Shown piece by piece: positions 55,330 to 63,616 of a stretch of DNA of 64,000 nt. Under the pieces are notes generated by a model that ran no database searches, was not told the DNA's origin, and was given only the letters and a program-made list of their open reading frames with translations. The stretch is from Natranaerobius thermophilus JW/NM-WN-LF (GTDB lineage: Bacteria; Bacillota; Natranaerobiia; Natranaerobiales; Natranaerobiaceae). The stretch is taken from the NCBI RefSeq assembly GCF_000020005.1, contig NC_010718.1:2314001-2378000 (forward strand), written 5' to 3'. Numbering within the stretch: the first letter of the stretch is position 1; each line of letters opens with the position of its first letter. Both the position numbers and the translations under genes were made by a program.

Positions 55330-56481
55330 TTACTGAAGAAGCTGAAGAACTGATTGAGGCTGCATGTTGGCCTGAGCCATCATAGCTGTACCTGCTTCTT
55401 CAAGTACCTGCTGAGTTGAGAAGTCCATCATTTCTTCTGCCATGTCAACGTCTCTGATTCTGGATTCTGCAGCAGATAAGTTTTCAGAAGCTACACTTAA
55501 GTTGTTGATAGTGTGCTCTAATCTGTTCTGAAGAGCTCCCAGTTCAGAACGCTGGGAAGATACTGTATCTATAGCGTTATCTATATCAGTGATTGCTTCA
55601 TCAGCTGATTCTTGTTCATCTACTTCTATTCCCATTCTTGCTGTAGCTTCTATCTCCCCTTCATCATTTTCTTCTATAGTTACACTACCGCGGTCTACTG
55701 TGTTTCCGAAATCAACAGATTCGTCTGAAACTTCGTCACTTCCAATTTCGTCTAAATCTGCTTCTGCATCATCGAGAAATTCAAATTCTTGTGCTTCATC
55801 ATCAGCTAGTGCTACATATTCTCCTTCATTATTGACTAGTCCGTAGTGAGCATCTCCATTCCCATCAAATACCCCATCTAGTGTTTCATCAAGTTCAACA
55901 ACTTCATAGGTTTCACCATCAGCAACAGCTATTTCATCTAAATCCGCCTCATCATTAGTAGCAGTATATTCTTCACCAACACCTAATTCTGACGCTCCCA
56001 TATTATCAATGTTCAATTGTAAGTTTTGACCCTCATTTGCACCGATATGGAAAGTTCCAGCAAAATCACCGTCAACTAGATTTTGTGTGTTAAATTCTGT
56101 GGTTTCTTCGATTCTGTGTAATTCTTCTGCAAGTTGATCAATTTCCTCTTGAATTTCCCCTCTGTCTGCATCGATATTTGTGTCGTTAGCTGATTGTACA
56201 GCTAGCTCTCTCATTCTCTGCAGTATACTATGGGATTCTTCTAGAGCACCTTCTGCAGTTTGGATTAAGCTGATACTGTCCTGAGCGTTTCTTACTGCCT
56301 GATCAAGACCACTTACCTGACCTCTCATTTTTTCTGAAATGCTTAGACCTGCTGCATCATCAGCGGCTCTGTTGATTCGTTGTCCACTTGACAATCTTTC
56401 TAGGTTTTTCTGCATGTTTTGATTAGTTTGCTCTAAGTTGCGGTGAGCATTCAACGCTTCAATGTTCGTGTTAATTCTCAT
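55330..56481 (-). CDS. hag: Flagellin
   Basis: 383 residues from ATG 56481 behind AAGGAGGATGATTTTC; the open frame to 56553 upstream is not translated from a ribosome site. The N-terminal domain is MRINTNIEALNAHRNLEQTN and the C-terminal domain ends AQANMQPQSVLQLLQ. The D2/D3 core (about 175-295) is short and very acidic, as expected for a halophile. The filament protein is exported by the flagellar type III system with FliS. The leader is about 210 nt and includes hairpins and GGA motifs, consistent with CsrA control; the FliW and CsrA genes are next upstream. Confidence 0.96.
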   Translation of the reverse strand: MRINTNIEALNAHRNLEQTNQNMQKNLERLSSGQRINRAADDAAGLSISEKMRGQVSGLDQAVRNAQDSISLIQTAEGALEESHSILQRMRELAVQSANDTNIDADRGEIQEEIDQLAEELHRIEETTEFNTQNLVDGDFAGTFHIGANEGQNLQLNIDNMGASELGVGEEYTATNDEADLDEIAVADGETYEVVELDETLDGVFDGNGDAHYGLVNNEGEYVALADDEAQEFEFLDDAEADLDEIGSDEVSDESVDFGNTVDRGSVTIEENDEGEIEATARMGIEVDEQESADEAITDIDNAIDTVSSQRSELGALQNRLEHTINNLSVASENLSAAESRIRDVDMAEEMMDFSTQQVLEEAGTAMMAQANMQPQSVLQLLQ

Positions 56482-56696
56482 GAAAATCATCCTCCTTGAT
56501 TTTTGTTTTTTGGGCTTCCCTGCCCATTTAAATTTGCTCCTCTCGGTGGCCACCTCGAGAGAATTTTCTATGGTTAACCCTTTATTAAGGGTTGTCCCCT
56601 AAAAGTATAAACTAATAAAAATCCATTAAGATCTTCAATTATGTATGCTTAATTATATATAAACTAAGCTTTCACTCTACTCTTATATATCGACAA

Positions 56697-56723
56697 TGAT
56701 CAGCATTTTCATTAATGTGTTTA
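56697..56723 (-). promoter_or_regulatory. Candidate sigma-28 promoter of hag
   Basis: On the minus strand TAAA (56723-56720), 15 bases, GCTGATCA (56704-56697), against the sigma-28 consensus TAAA-N15-GCCGATAA. It lies about 215 bases ahead of the flagellin start. FlgM, the sigma-28 antagonist, is encoded in the same locus. Confidence 0.5.
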
Positions 56724-56804
56724 GGTAGAAATACGAGCGATTATAATATTATAAATAGCTTGTCCTTTGTTTTGCTCTGTTTTTCGGCCCCATTTGATAT
56801 TTTA

Positions 56805-57041
56805 TCATTTATTTTTCTTTTGCAGTGCATCGGACAGTTTATCCAACACATTTTCTGAAACCTGGGAAGCTTTCACATTCTCCTCCTGGATCTTTTGATA
56901 TACTTCTGCCCTGTGAATTTCCACATCTTTGGGGGCTTTGATACCCAGGCGCACTTTGTCTCCTTCTGTACCCACTACCGTAATTTCTATGTCATCACCT
57001 ATCATAATGGATTCGTTTTGCTTTCTAGTGAGTACAAGCAT
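56805..57041 (-). CDS. csrA: Translational regulator CsrA
   Basis: 78 residues: [48 protein letters not shown], an ideal CsrA core, plus a longer acidic and helical tail. It starts within the fliW stop (TGATG, one-base overlap), so the two are co-translated. It represses hag by binding GGA sites around the ribosome site; FliW relieves it. Confidence 0.97.
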   Translation of the reverse strand: MLVLTRKQNESIMIGDDIEITVVGTEGDKVRLGIKAPKDVEIHRAEVYQKIQEENVKASQVSENVLDKLSDALQKKNK

Positions 57042-57496
57042 CAGACTGCACCTCTCGCTTTGGTTCCCTGATCATTGAATAAGGGATGTTTAGTGGTATA
57101 GTCCGATGGATGTAATACTATCTGCTTACCTAAACGCCTGTCGGGATTTATAATTACAGGTCCTTTTAGATTGACTGTAGCACTTTTGATATCTTGTTCT
57201 GGTACTGTAACTAAAGTCAAGATCACGGCATTTTCAGATTCTTTGAGATCTATAGCAGCCAGGTCTTGGCTGCTAGGTTCTATCTGATAATCTTCGAAAA
57301 AGTTGGTAGGATCTATCATTACAAAGAACAGATCTTCCTGTTCCACTGATTGTAAGTACCAAAAGGGAGTTCCCTGTTCACCTTCCAAGAGAAGATATCT
57401 CTTGCAGTCGGAAAATCCAATTAAACCTGTAGGAAAGGTTATAATCTTGTCTTCATTTACTTCTATTTCCCCAAAATGAGGACTAGTTATTTTCAT
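57041..57496 (-). CDS. fliW: Flagellar assembly factor FliW
   Basis: 151 residues: [62 protein letters not shown] and [49 protein letters not shown] are the FliW blocks. It binds free flagellin or CsrA, closing the Hag-FliW-CsrA feedback loop. The partner genes csrA and hag follow immediately. Confidence 0.96.
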   Translation of the reverse strand: MKITSPHFGEIEVNEDKIITFPTGLIGFSDCKRYLLLEGEQGTPFWYLQSVEQEDLFFVMIDPTNFFEDYQIEPSSQDLAAIDLKESENAVILTLVTVPEQDIKSATVNLKGPVIINPDRRLGKQIVLHPSDYTTKHPLFNDQGTKARGAV

Positions 57497-57595
57497 TATT
57501 TTAACACCTCTTTAAGACAGGTTCTTACTTTGAAATACTTCCACAGCTAAAGCGTAGGCTTTATGCTGCTGTTTATAGTCATTTAGTTATTTCGA

Positions 57596-58150
57596 TTATT
57601 CCACTCTGAAATCAATCCTAGGTTCAGGGTTTACATCAATATTAAGATTTCCTGAATTGATATATACTCTACGGGCGATATCTTCTAAATTTATTTCAAC
57701 CTCTTCCGGTGAATAATCCAGGTCCACTTCACCTTCCACAAAATTAATTTCAGGAGGATTTTCCGGCACCAATGCCACATTGATCTCTTTTTCCGGCCAG
57801 ATATGTTCTTCCAGTTGTTCAATGATGGGGTTACCACCATCTTCAATGCGCTGAAGCTGATCACCCCAGGCAGAAATACGGCCAATAGTTTCATGGGCCG
57901 TTTCCATACCTTCCTGGGCGCTTTTTGCCCGCAGTGAAACTATATCGTAGCGGCCGTAATCCTCCCATACATGCTTGGAATCTATCTCAACCCTGGGATC
58001 TTCAGTGGACAATTCAAACTGACGCTTTTGCTTATCCATCTGAAACTCCCGCCTACTGGCATCCACACCAGAATCCATTGGGCTAGACTGTAACTGCAAT
58101 TTTCCAAAGTTAAAATCAATTTGTAAGCGTCTTTCTAGACCAACTCCCAT
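57596..58150 (-). CDS. DUF6470 (YviE-like) protein
   Basis: 184 residues: LQIDFNFGKLQLQSSPMDSGVDASRREFQMDKQKRQFELSTEDPRVEID, then VSLRAKSAQEGMETAHETIGRISAWGDQLQRIEDGG, and a C-terminal beta-rich part. It lies between flgL and fliW, exactly where yviE is in Bacillus subtilis. The function is unknown; a link to flagella is by position only. Confidence 0.85.
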   Translation of the reverse strand: MGVGLERRLQIDFNFGKLQLQSSPMDSGVDASRREFQMDKQKRQFELSTEDPRVEIDSKHVWEDYGRYDIVSLRAKSAQEGMETAHETIGRISAWGDQLQRIEDGGNPIIEQLEEHIWPEKEINVALVPENPPEINFVEGEVDLDYSPEEVEINLEDIARRVYINSGNLNIDVNPEPRIDFRVE

Positions 58151-58194
58151 GATTATTCACCTCTTAGATTATTCACCCTTACTTTATCCGGACT

Positions 58195-59181
58195 CTATTG
58201 AAGAAAATCCAACAAAGTGGGCTGAATTATTCTAGCACCTGCTGACAGAGCCATTCGGTGCACGTTTTCCTGGCTCTTTAAGTCCATGATGGTCTTGGCC
58301 ATATCCGCTTCTTCCGTTTCGGATAAGTCTTCTTTGGTTAGATGTTCGATATCTTGTAGGCGGTTTTTACTTAGCTCTAACCTGTTTTGTCTTGCTCCGA
58401 CTTCTGCTCTATTATCCAAGTTGTTCTCAATCCAGTGATCGAGATCTTGCAAGTGTTCGTTGGAGAGTTTTTCTGTTCCACCGCCATCATCTTCCATCAT
58501 GCTATCATAAACCCCGTCCAGCATTTTAAACATATTTTGTGAGATGGCCTCATCACCGTTCTCACCATTTTCTCCGTTTTCTTCTTCATCGAAAGAGCCA
58601 AAAACTTCTTCACCGTGCAGGTTTTTAGAAATCGTTACATCGGAGCTGATGTCGGTATTAAGGCGTCCTCGATTTCCGGAGTACTCTACATCAAAGGTAT
58701 TGTATTCTCCTTCTTCGCCGTTCATTTCTTCAACGTCATCCATATCAAAGGGTTTATCAGTAGTATTATGCCCTCCAAAAATGTGCTTACCACCAAAGTC
58801 AGTATTGGCAACTTCCACTAAGTGTTCCTTTAATTCCATAACTTCTGCTGCCAGGGCCTCTCTGGACTGCTGATCCACACTGTCACTGGCTGCATATATA
58901 GTTAGTTCTCTAACCCTTTGTAGAACATCGTCAACTTCATCTAAAGCGGAATCAGTACTGGTCAACCAGGAATCGGCATCATCAACATTTTGCTTGTATT
59001 TAGCCAGTTCAGTTTCCTCAGTCCGAAGGTCCAGGGTTCTGGCAGTTCCCGCTGGATCATCGGAAGGACTTAAAATTCTTTTTCCGGTGGAAAGCTTGTT
59101 CTGGGTATGATTCATATCCCGCAAATTTGTGTTCAGATTCCTCAACATATTGTCACTCATCATTTTATTGGTCACCCGCAT
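58195..59181 (-). CDS. flgL: Flagellar hook-filament junction protein FlgL (HAP3)
   Basis: About 328 residues from ATG 59181 (AGGAGGGTG 6 bases upstream; frame start at 59208 rejected). The N domain is MRVTNKMMSDNMLRNLNTNLRDMNHTQNKLSTGKRILSPSDDPAGT and the C domain EEADMAKTIMDLKSQENVHRMALSAGARIIQPTLLDFL. It joins hook and filament with FlgK. The middle domain is acidic with a GEN repeat. Confidence 0.95.
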   Translation of the reverse strand: MRVTNKMMSDNMLRNLNTNLRDMNHTQNKLSTGKRILSPSDDPAGTARTLDLRTEETELAKYKQNVDDADSWLTSTDSALDEVDDVLQRVRELTIYAASDSVDQQSREALAAEVMELKEHLVEVANTDFGGKHIFGGHNTTDKPFDMDDVEEMNGEEGEYNTFDVEYSGNRGRLNTDISSDVTISKNLHGEEVFGSFDEEENGENGENGDEAISQNMFKMLDGVYDSMMEDDGGGTEKLSNEHLQDLDHWIENNLDNRAEVGARQNRLELSKNRLQDIEHLTKEDLSETEEADMAKTIMDLKSQENVHRMALSAGARIIQPTLLDFLQ

Positions 59182-59307
59182 ATATTCACCCTCCTGACAG
59201 TTCCTCAATAATCAGTTTCTCTATGGGTTGTTTCTTAATTAAACATCTAGATTTATCTTATTCAGATAGTTCCACTTCGCATCAAATCATAATTGTATGC
59301 TTTGAAA

Positions 59308-61014
59308 TTAGCGCCCAACAATACCCATTTGATTTATTATGGTATCCAGGGATTCATCTATGGTGGTTACTACTCGAGAAGCAGCGTTGTAGGCGTGTTG
59401 TTGTTGGACCATTTTGGTCATTTCCTCGTCCATGGATACACCACTTACGGCCTCTCGCCTGTTTTCTAGCTGATCTACTAGTAATTCCTGGTTTTCCACC
59501 ATTCGTTCAGCTTCCTGGGCTTCTACACCCAGGTCTGAAACCACAGCATCGATATAGTCATTAAAAGTTGTGTCTCCAGAAATTTTTTCATCATTATCAA
59601 AATTATCTTCACTTGGGACTTCTTTGATAATGTCTTCATCTTTTAAATTAGCCAGGCGTTTACCGTTTTCACCATTTCCACGGTACATCAATTTGTTAGG
59701 ATTAATATCCATGTTTTCGGGCTCTTGTGTTTCGTAATTGTCGCCAAATATATCTTCTAATCCCATATCAGATAGATCATCGTCATCATAGTCTCCATCC
59801 AGGTATTCTGAAAGGGTGTCATTGTCTATGTATCCCGCATTAATCAAATAAACGTCCTCTTGAATTTCTTCATTAACTGTCAATAGCTCATTGCCATCAT
59901 TCTTCCATTCGAAGAAATTATCCACCTGATTAACATCGTCTGAAAAAGGGTCCTCCCCATCCTGGGCTGCCTGGGCTTGATAGTGGTTAAAAGCCCTGTC
60001 ATCACTGTGCACAACATTGAAGCTTTCTTGGAACTGGGCCATGACACTTCGGAGTTCGTCTATGTGGTCCTGGACGATTTTATCACGGGAATCCATCAGA
60101 CCGCCCATGGCACCATCCCGGAAGTTAACTTCCTCTCCGGTATGGCTCCACTTAACTTTACCACCTCTAGGTTCTTGATCGTCTAAATAGATGTTCCCAT
60201 TGCCCTCGTTGTTTCCGTTGTCATTATCTGCATCAGCAGCTTCCGCTTCGAATTCAAGCTCATTGACCCGATTCCCTTCCACCAGGGAGGTACCGCCTAT
60301 ACTAACTCTGACATTTCCCTTATCATCTTCACTTAAATTATAATTTGTAAGCTCGGAAAGCTCGTCTAAAAGCATATCTCGCTTATCGCGGAGATCATTT
60401 GCGTTTTGGTTAGTTCGAAGCTCGATATTTTGAATCTGCTCGTTCAAATCGGCAATTTGATGACCAATGGAATTAATCTCATCAACTTTGATATCTATAC
60501 TTTCATCTAAATCTTCTTTTAAGTTTACAAACTGACCGTACATGTGGTTAACAGTATCCGCCAGGGAAACACCCCGTTCCATGACCTGGGTACGAGCGGT
60601 CCTGTCTTCCGGATTCTTGGAAAGATCCTGTAGAGACTCCCAGAACTGGTCGAATACAGATCTCAAACCACTATCCGATGGTTCTGTATATAAGGTTTCT
60701 ATTTTTTTCAGGGTATCATTTTTGTTTTCCCAATTCCCTTTAAACCGGGATTCTTCTCTAATTTGTGAATCTATGAAATCATCCCGCATCCTTTCAACAC
60801 TCTCAACTTCCACACCTGTTCCGATCTGTCCGGCAGTTCCGGGCATATTCTGGGCAGGCATGGTATATGGAGATGTGGCACTCATATGTGCTTTCTGGCG
60901 GGTATAACCATCGCGCTCGGCATTTGCTATATTATGACCAGTAGTATCAAGTGCATTTCTCTGAGCAAAAAGTGCCCTTTTAGCCGTTTCCATACCGTGG
61001 AAAGTGGATCTCAA
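59308..61014 (-). CDS. flgK: Flagellar hook-associated protein FlgK (HAP1)
   Basis: 568 residues from TTG 61014 behind AGGGGGT. The N domain is GMETAKRALFAQRNALDTTGHNIANAERDGYTRQKAHM and the C domain VSGVSMDEEMTKMVQQQHAYNAASRVVTTIDESLDTIINQMGIVGR. Length is typical. It is followed by flgL. Confidence 0.95.
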   Translation of the reverse strand: MRSTFHGMETAKRALFAQRNALDTTGHNIANAERDGYTRQKAHMSATSPYTMPAQNMPGTAGQIGTGVEVESVERMRDDFIDSQIREESRFKGNWENKNDTLKKIETLYTEPSDSGLRSVFDQFWESLQDLSKNPEDRTARTQVMERGVSLADTVNHMYGQFVNLKEDLDESIDIKVDEINSIGHQIADLNEQIQNIELRTNQNANDLRDKRDMLLDELSELTNYNLSEDDKGNVRVSIGGTSLVEGNRVNELEFEAEAADADNDNGNNEGNGNIYLDDQEPRGGKVKWSHTGEEVNFRDGAMGGLMDSRDKIVQDHIDELRSVMAQFQESFNVVHSDDRAFNHYQAQAAQDGEDPFSDDVNQVDNFFEWKNDGNELLTVNEEIQEDVYLINAGYIDNDTLSEYLDGDYDDDDLSDMGLEDIFGDNYETQEPENMDINPNKLMYRGNGENGKRLANLKDEDIIKEVPSEDNFDNDEKISGDTTFNDYIDAVVSDLGVEAQEAERMVENQELLVDQLENRREAVSGVSMDEEMTKMVQQQHAYNAASRVVTTIDESLDTIINQMGIVGR

Positions 61015-61064
61015 GTAAATCTACCCCCTAGTGAAAAATTGTCTAAATACAATAATAATAGGAT

Positions 61065-61580
61065 CTAAATCTTTTTATCTAAAAAGCTGCGGTTGCTTTT
61101 CTTGGCCGCTTTTCCCGAATCATCACCAACATCGTTACCGTAAGTGCCGGGATCATCCTGACCGGCACCTGCCACAATATCTAAACTGTAATTTATATAT
61201 GAGAGGGACTGTTGGATCAGGGAATTGTTCTTTATGTTCAAATCTTTCAAAGTAATCACGATCTCTTCCAGTTCCCTGTAAACCTGGGATAGGCGTTTTT
61301 CCAGCTCGCCTTCCGCGTATTCTATCAATTTAGAAATAGTCAGATCATCTTGAACTTCACCCAGTTCTTCAGCCAACTGGGCAATGATTTCCTGGCGCTT
61401 TCTCTCGAGTTCACCGTTTTGAAAGACTATTTTCTGTTCCTTTTTAATCAGTTCTTCTAACTGACTTAGCTCGCCCTGAATCAAGGCCTCCTGCTTCTCT
61501 TCTTCCTGTTGTACCAAAAGTTTATAAGTGGCCAACTGTTCTTCTAAATTTTCACAGAGATCTTGTAATAGTTTGTCCAT
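61065..61580 (-). CDS. flgN: FlgN-family flagellar chaperone
   Basis: 171 residues, helical, with the FlgN pattern LLQDLCENLEEQLATYKLLVQQEEEKQEALIQGELSQLEELIKKEQKIVFQNGELERKRQEI and SYINYSLDIVAGAG near the end. It precedes flgK as in Bacillus (yvyG). It binds FlgK and FlgL before export. Confidence 0.88.
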   Translation of the reverse strand: MDKLLQDLCENLEEQLATYKLLVQQEEEKQEALIQGELSQLEELIKKEQKIVFQNGELERKRQEIIAQLAEELGEVQDDLTISKLIEYAEGELEKRLSQVYRELEEIVITLKDLNIKNNSLIQQSLSYINYSLDIVAGAGQDDPGTYGNDVGDDSGKAAKKSNRSFLDKKI

Positions 61581-61654
61581 GTATAATTCACCCCATTTAA
61601 TCTAAGCCGAGATTAACTTAACTGTAGTTATCTATATATCCAGATAACTGAGAA

Positions 61655-61984
61655 TTATACTTCCCGGTCAAATTGAACTTCTCGGGCAGTTTCAATGATT
61701 TTACCGGCAATTTCGTCACCAGAAACGTCATAGGTGCCACTTTGTATGGATTCTTTTAATTCGTTGACCCGAGCTTTCTCCTGTGAATCCAGTTGAGAGA
61801 TCTTTTCCCTGGCCACCTTAATCTCCTTAGACAGACCTGTAAGTTCCAGAGAATCCTTTTTCTTGGCACCTTCTCCTCCCCGGCCCTTGCCTGTTTTCTC
61901 AATTTTTTGGACCTTATCCAGTTGGGAGATACTTTTTTGATAGGTTCTCAAATACTGATTATAGTCCCCTCTAATTTTATCCAT
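61655..61984 (-). CDS. flgM: Anti-sigma-28 factor FlgM
   Basis: 109 residues. The conserved C-terminal sigma-binding region is present: LDSQEKARVNELKESIQSGTYDVSGDEIAGKIIETA. The N terminus is long, basic and variable. It inhibits sigma-28 until it is exported through the hook. It is upstream of flgN-flgK-flgL. Confidence 0.92.
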   Translation of the reverse strand: MDKIRGDYNQYLRTYQKSISQLDKVQKIEKTGKGRGGEGAKKKDSLELTGLSKEIKVAREKISQLDSQEKARVNELKESIQSGTYDVSGDEIAGKIIETAREVQFDREV

Positions 61985-62058
61985 AACAAGTCACTCCTAA
62001 TTATACAGGAATATATTGACACAAGTCCGAAATCCTAATTTGCACCTATAAATAAAGT

Positions 62059-62105
62059 CGGCCGCTGGGAGCAAAAACTTAAATCACACAACTCCCCTGC
62101 GGCCG
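62059..62105 (-). terminator. Inverted repeat between yvyF and flgM, possible attenuator
   Basis: CGGCCGC/GCGGCCG plus GGGAG/CTCCC arms (one mismatch) around a 19-base loop, then a T-rich tail on the minus strand (ACTTTATTTAT). It is strong in stem but weak in tail. It may end yvyF transcripts or attenuate flgM. Confidence 0.5.
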
Positions 62106-62164
62106 CATTAACTCCAATTAGCTCTTATATGCTTTTAAAAGCTATTTTATATCGCTTTTTTCGC

Positions 62165-62262
62165 AAAAATTTTATCATCCTTTTATCTTATCATCTTTTT
62201 ATCTTATCATCCTATTATCCTATGATAATTATCCACCATATCTTATTATCATCCTAACATCT
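62165..62262. repeat. Degenerate TTATC/ATCCT tandem repeat
   Basis: About 95 bases made of repeated units such as TTTATCTTATCATC, TCATCCTATTATCC and ATCTTATTATCATCC. It resembles other short degenerate direct-repeat tracts in intergenic parts of this window (28198-28260, 29338-29428, 32020-32106, 35456-35495). Confidence 0.7.
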
Positions 62263-62678
62263 TATCTTCTGCGCTTGTCCACACGATCCTTAATATGTAC
62301 TTTGCCTGTTTCTTTAGTTTCATCATCTGTTTGTTTGGGCTCTCCTTTGACGGATTCAAATTGCTGGGAAAGTTCTCCTTGACAGCTTTCACAATATTTA
62401 CCTTGAGAAATCTCCTTACCACAGCGCTTACACTCAATTGTCAGGGCTTCGTATTTTGAGGTCAGTAATCTACCCTCTTCAATGAACTTTCTGATCTGTT
62501 TTTGAGATACTTCTGTTTCTTCGGAAACTTCAACAATTGTCGCACCAGGATTCTTATCCAGATACTGTTTCACCTTCAAAAAATCATCTTCTTCCTTTTG
62601 ATGACAATCAGGGCAAATATCTCGGGTCGTTTTTAAAAATAACTTTCCGCACCGCTTACAGTTTTTGAGGTTTTGCAT
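62262..62678 (-). CDS. yvyF: YvyF-like flagellar region zinc-ribbon protein (TIGR03826)
   Basis: 138 residues. It begins MQNLKNCKRCGKLFLKTTRDICPDCHQKEEDDF, a CxxC..CxxC zinc ribbon. A helix-turn-helix-like part follows (NPGATIVEVSEETEVSQKQIRKFIEEGRL) and a second ribbon CKRCGKEISQGKYCESC. This layout defines the TIGR03826 family found before flgM. The ribosome site (GGGGAAAGCC) is weak. A perfect GGTTACTA/TAGTAACC hairpin lies directly upstream. Confidence 0.9.
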   Translation of the reverse strand: MQNLKNCKRCGKLFLKTTRDICPDCHQKEEDDFLKVKQYLDKNPGATIVEVSEETEVSQKQIRKFIEEGRLLTSKYEALTIECKRCGKEISQGKYCESCQGELSQQFESVKGEPKQTDDETKETGKVHIKDRVDKRRR

Positions 62679-62688
62679 GGCTTTCCCC

Positions 62689-62708
62689 GGTTACTACTTT
62701 TAGTAACC
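62689..62708 (-). promoter_or_regulatory. Perfect hairpin in the yvyF leader
   Basis: GGTTACTA-AAAG-TAGTAACC, 8-bp stem and 4-base loop. It lies between an AGGAGGTG sequence (62725-62718) and the yvyF ATG. No T tail follows, so it is not a terminator; it may regulate translation. Confidence 0.4.
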
Positions 62709-63089
62709 CAGGTTTTCACCTCCTGTTCGTGAGAATTTGGGTTCGGATTACTCCAAATTAATAACTTTTATATAATGTTAACTTTGACATGTACTAAATC
62801 ATTATTTTGACCCTGGAAAATAATGTGGTCTATGTAACATTATTCAACACAATCTACTAAAACCCCTGTTTATCCAACTAATTTCATCATTTATTTCAAA
62901 CAATTAAATAAGCCACATTATTTGTTAATCTTTATTAAAAGGAATAACCTAATAAATCAATAATTTAATTAAAAAATTAATGAACAAAGGTTAAATCATA
63001 CCATTTACCTATTGCTAATAGTACTAATGGCTTATAGCATGGACTCAACAAAGGGATTTCCATAAAATTACTTTCCAAGGGGTGTTCTC
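62709..63089. other. AT-rich divergent intergenic region
   Basis: About 380 bases between yvyF (minus) and the pilin-like gene (plus) with no ORF of note. It must contain both promoters. TTAACATTATATAAAAG (minus strand, about 62782-62766) is a possible -35/-10 element but with poor spacing. Confidence 0.35.
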
Positions 63090-63461
63090 ATGATTAAAAT
63101 TATTAAACGACTGTTCCAGGAGGAACAGGGCTTTACCTTAATTGAGCTTTTGGCTGTTGTAGCTATTCTGGGAATATTAGTTGCAGTTGTTGCACCTAAT
63201 GTGATGCAATTTATAGAAGATGCAGAAGCTGGAGCTGAAGATGCAGAATGGGCAATAGTAGAAGATGCCATTGTTAATGCTGCAATGCAAGAAAATAAAG
63301 ATTTAGAAAATGTTAGTGCAGCTGATGCAAATGACTATATCGATGGTGATTTAAGTGCAATTGAGGAAGAAGAAAAAGAAGATATGGAAGTTCAGGGGGT
63401 TGATTTAGAGATAGAAATTGAGGACAACGAAATAGCTAGAATAAATGAGGCTAGCAACTAA
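63090..63461 (+). CDS. Type IV pilin-like protein with N-terminal methylation motif
   Basis: 123 residues from ATG 63090 behind AAGGGGTG. The prepilin peptidase site QG-FTLIELLAVVAILGILVAVVAPNVMQF is complete (cut after Gly, Glu at +5). The mature part is small and has a very acidic C-terminal half (DGDLSAIEEEEKEDMEVQGVDLEIEIEDNE) and no cysteines. No pilus assembly genes are adjacent, so the machinery must be elsewhere. It could be a pilin or a competence/type II pseudopilin. Confidence 0.9.
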   Translation: MIKIIKRLFQEEQGFTLIELLAVVAILGILVAVVAPNVMQFIEDAEAGAEDAEWAIVEDAIVNAAMQENKDLENVSAADANDYIDGDLSAIEEEEKEDMEVQGVDLEIEIEDNEIARINEASN

Positions 63462-63553
63462 AAGTTCATAAGACAATATTTCCTATCTATTGAAAATCTA
63501 CAAATTTATAAATATAGCTATTTTTTACATATTTATCGACATAATCTATACAT

Positions 63554-63585
63554 AAAAAGCGGTAGCGTCAATGCTACCGTTTTTT
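63554..63585. terminator. Bidirectional terminator
   Basis: AAAAAGCGGTAGC, 6-base loop, GCTACCGTTTTTT. It lies between the convergent pilin and regulator genes and can serve both. Confidence 0.88.
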
Positions 63586-63616
63586 GCGTTTTCGCGAATA
63601 TAAGGATTTAGTCGGT

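Noticed and set aside
62165-62262. CRISPR-like repeats
   Set aside because: Units are short, degenerate and without spacers; no cas genes are present. The same applies to 28198-28260 and 32020-32106.
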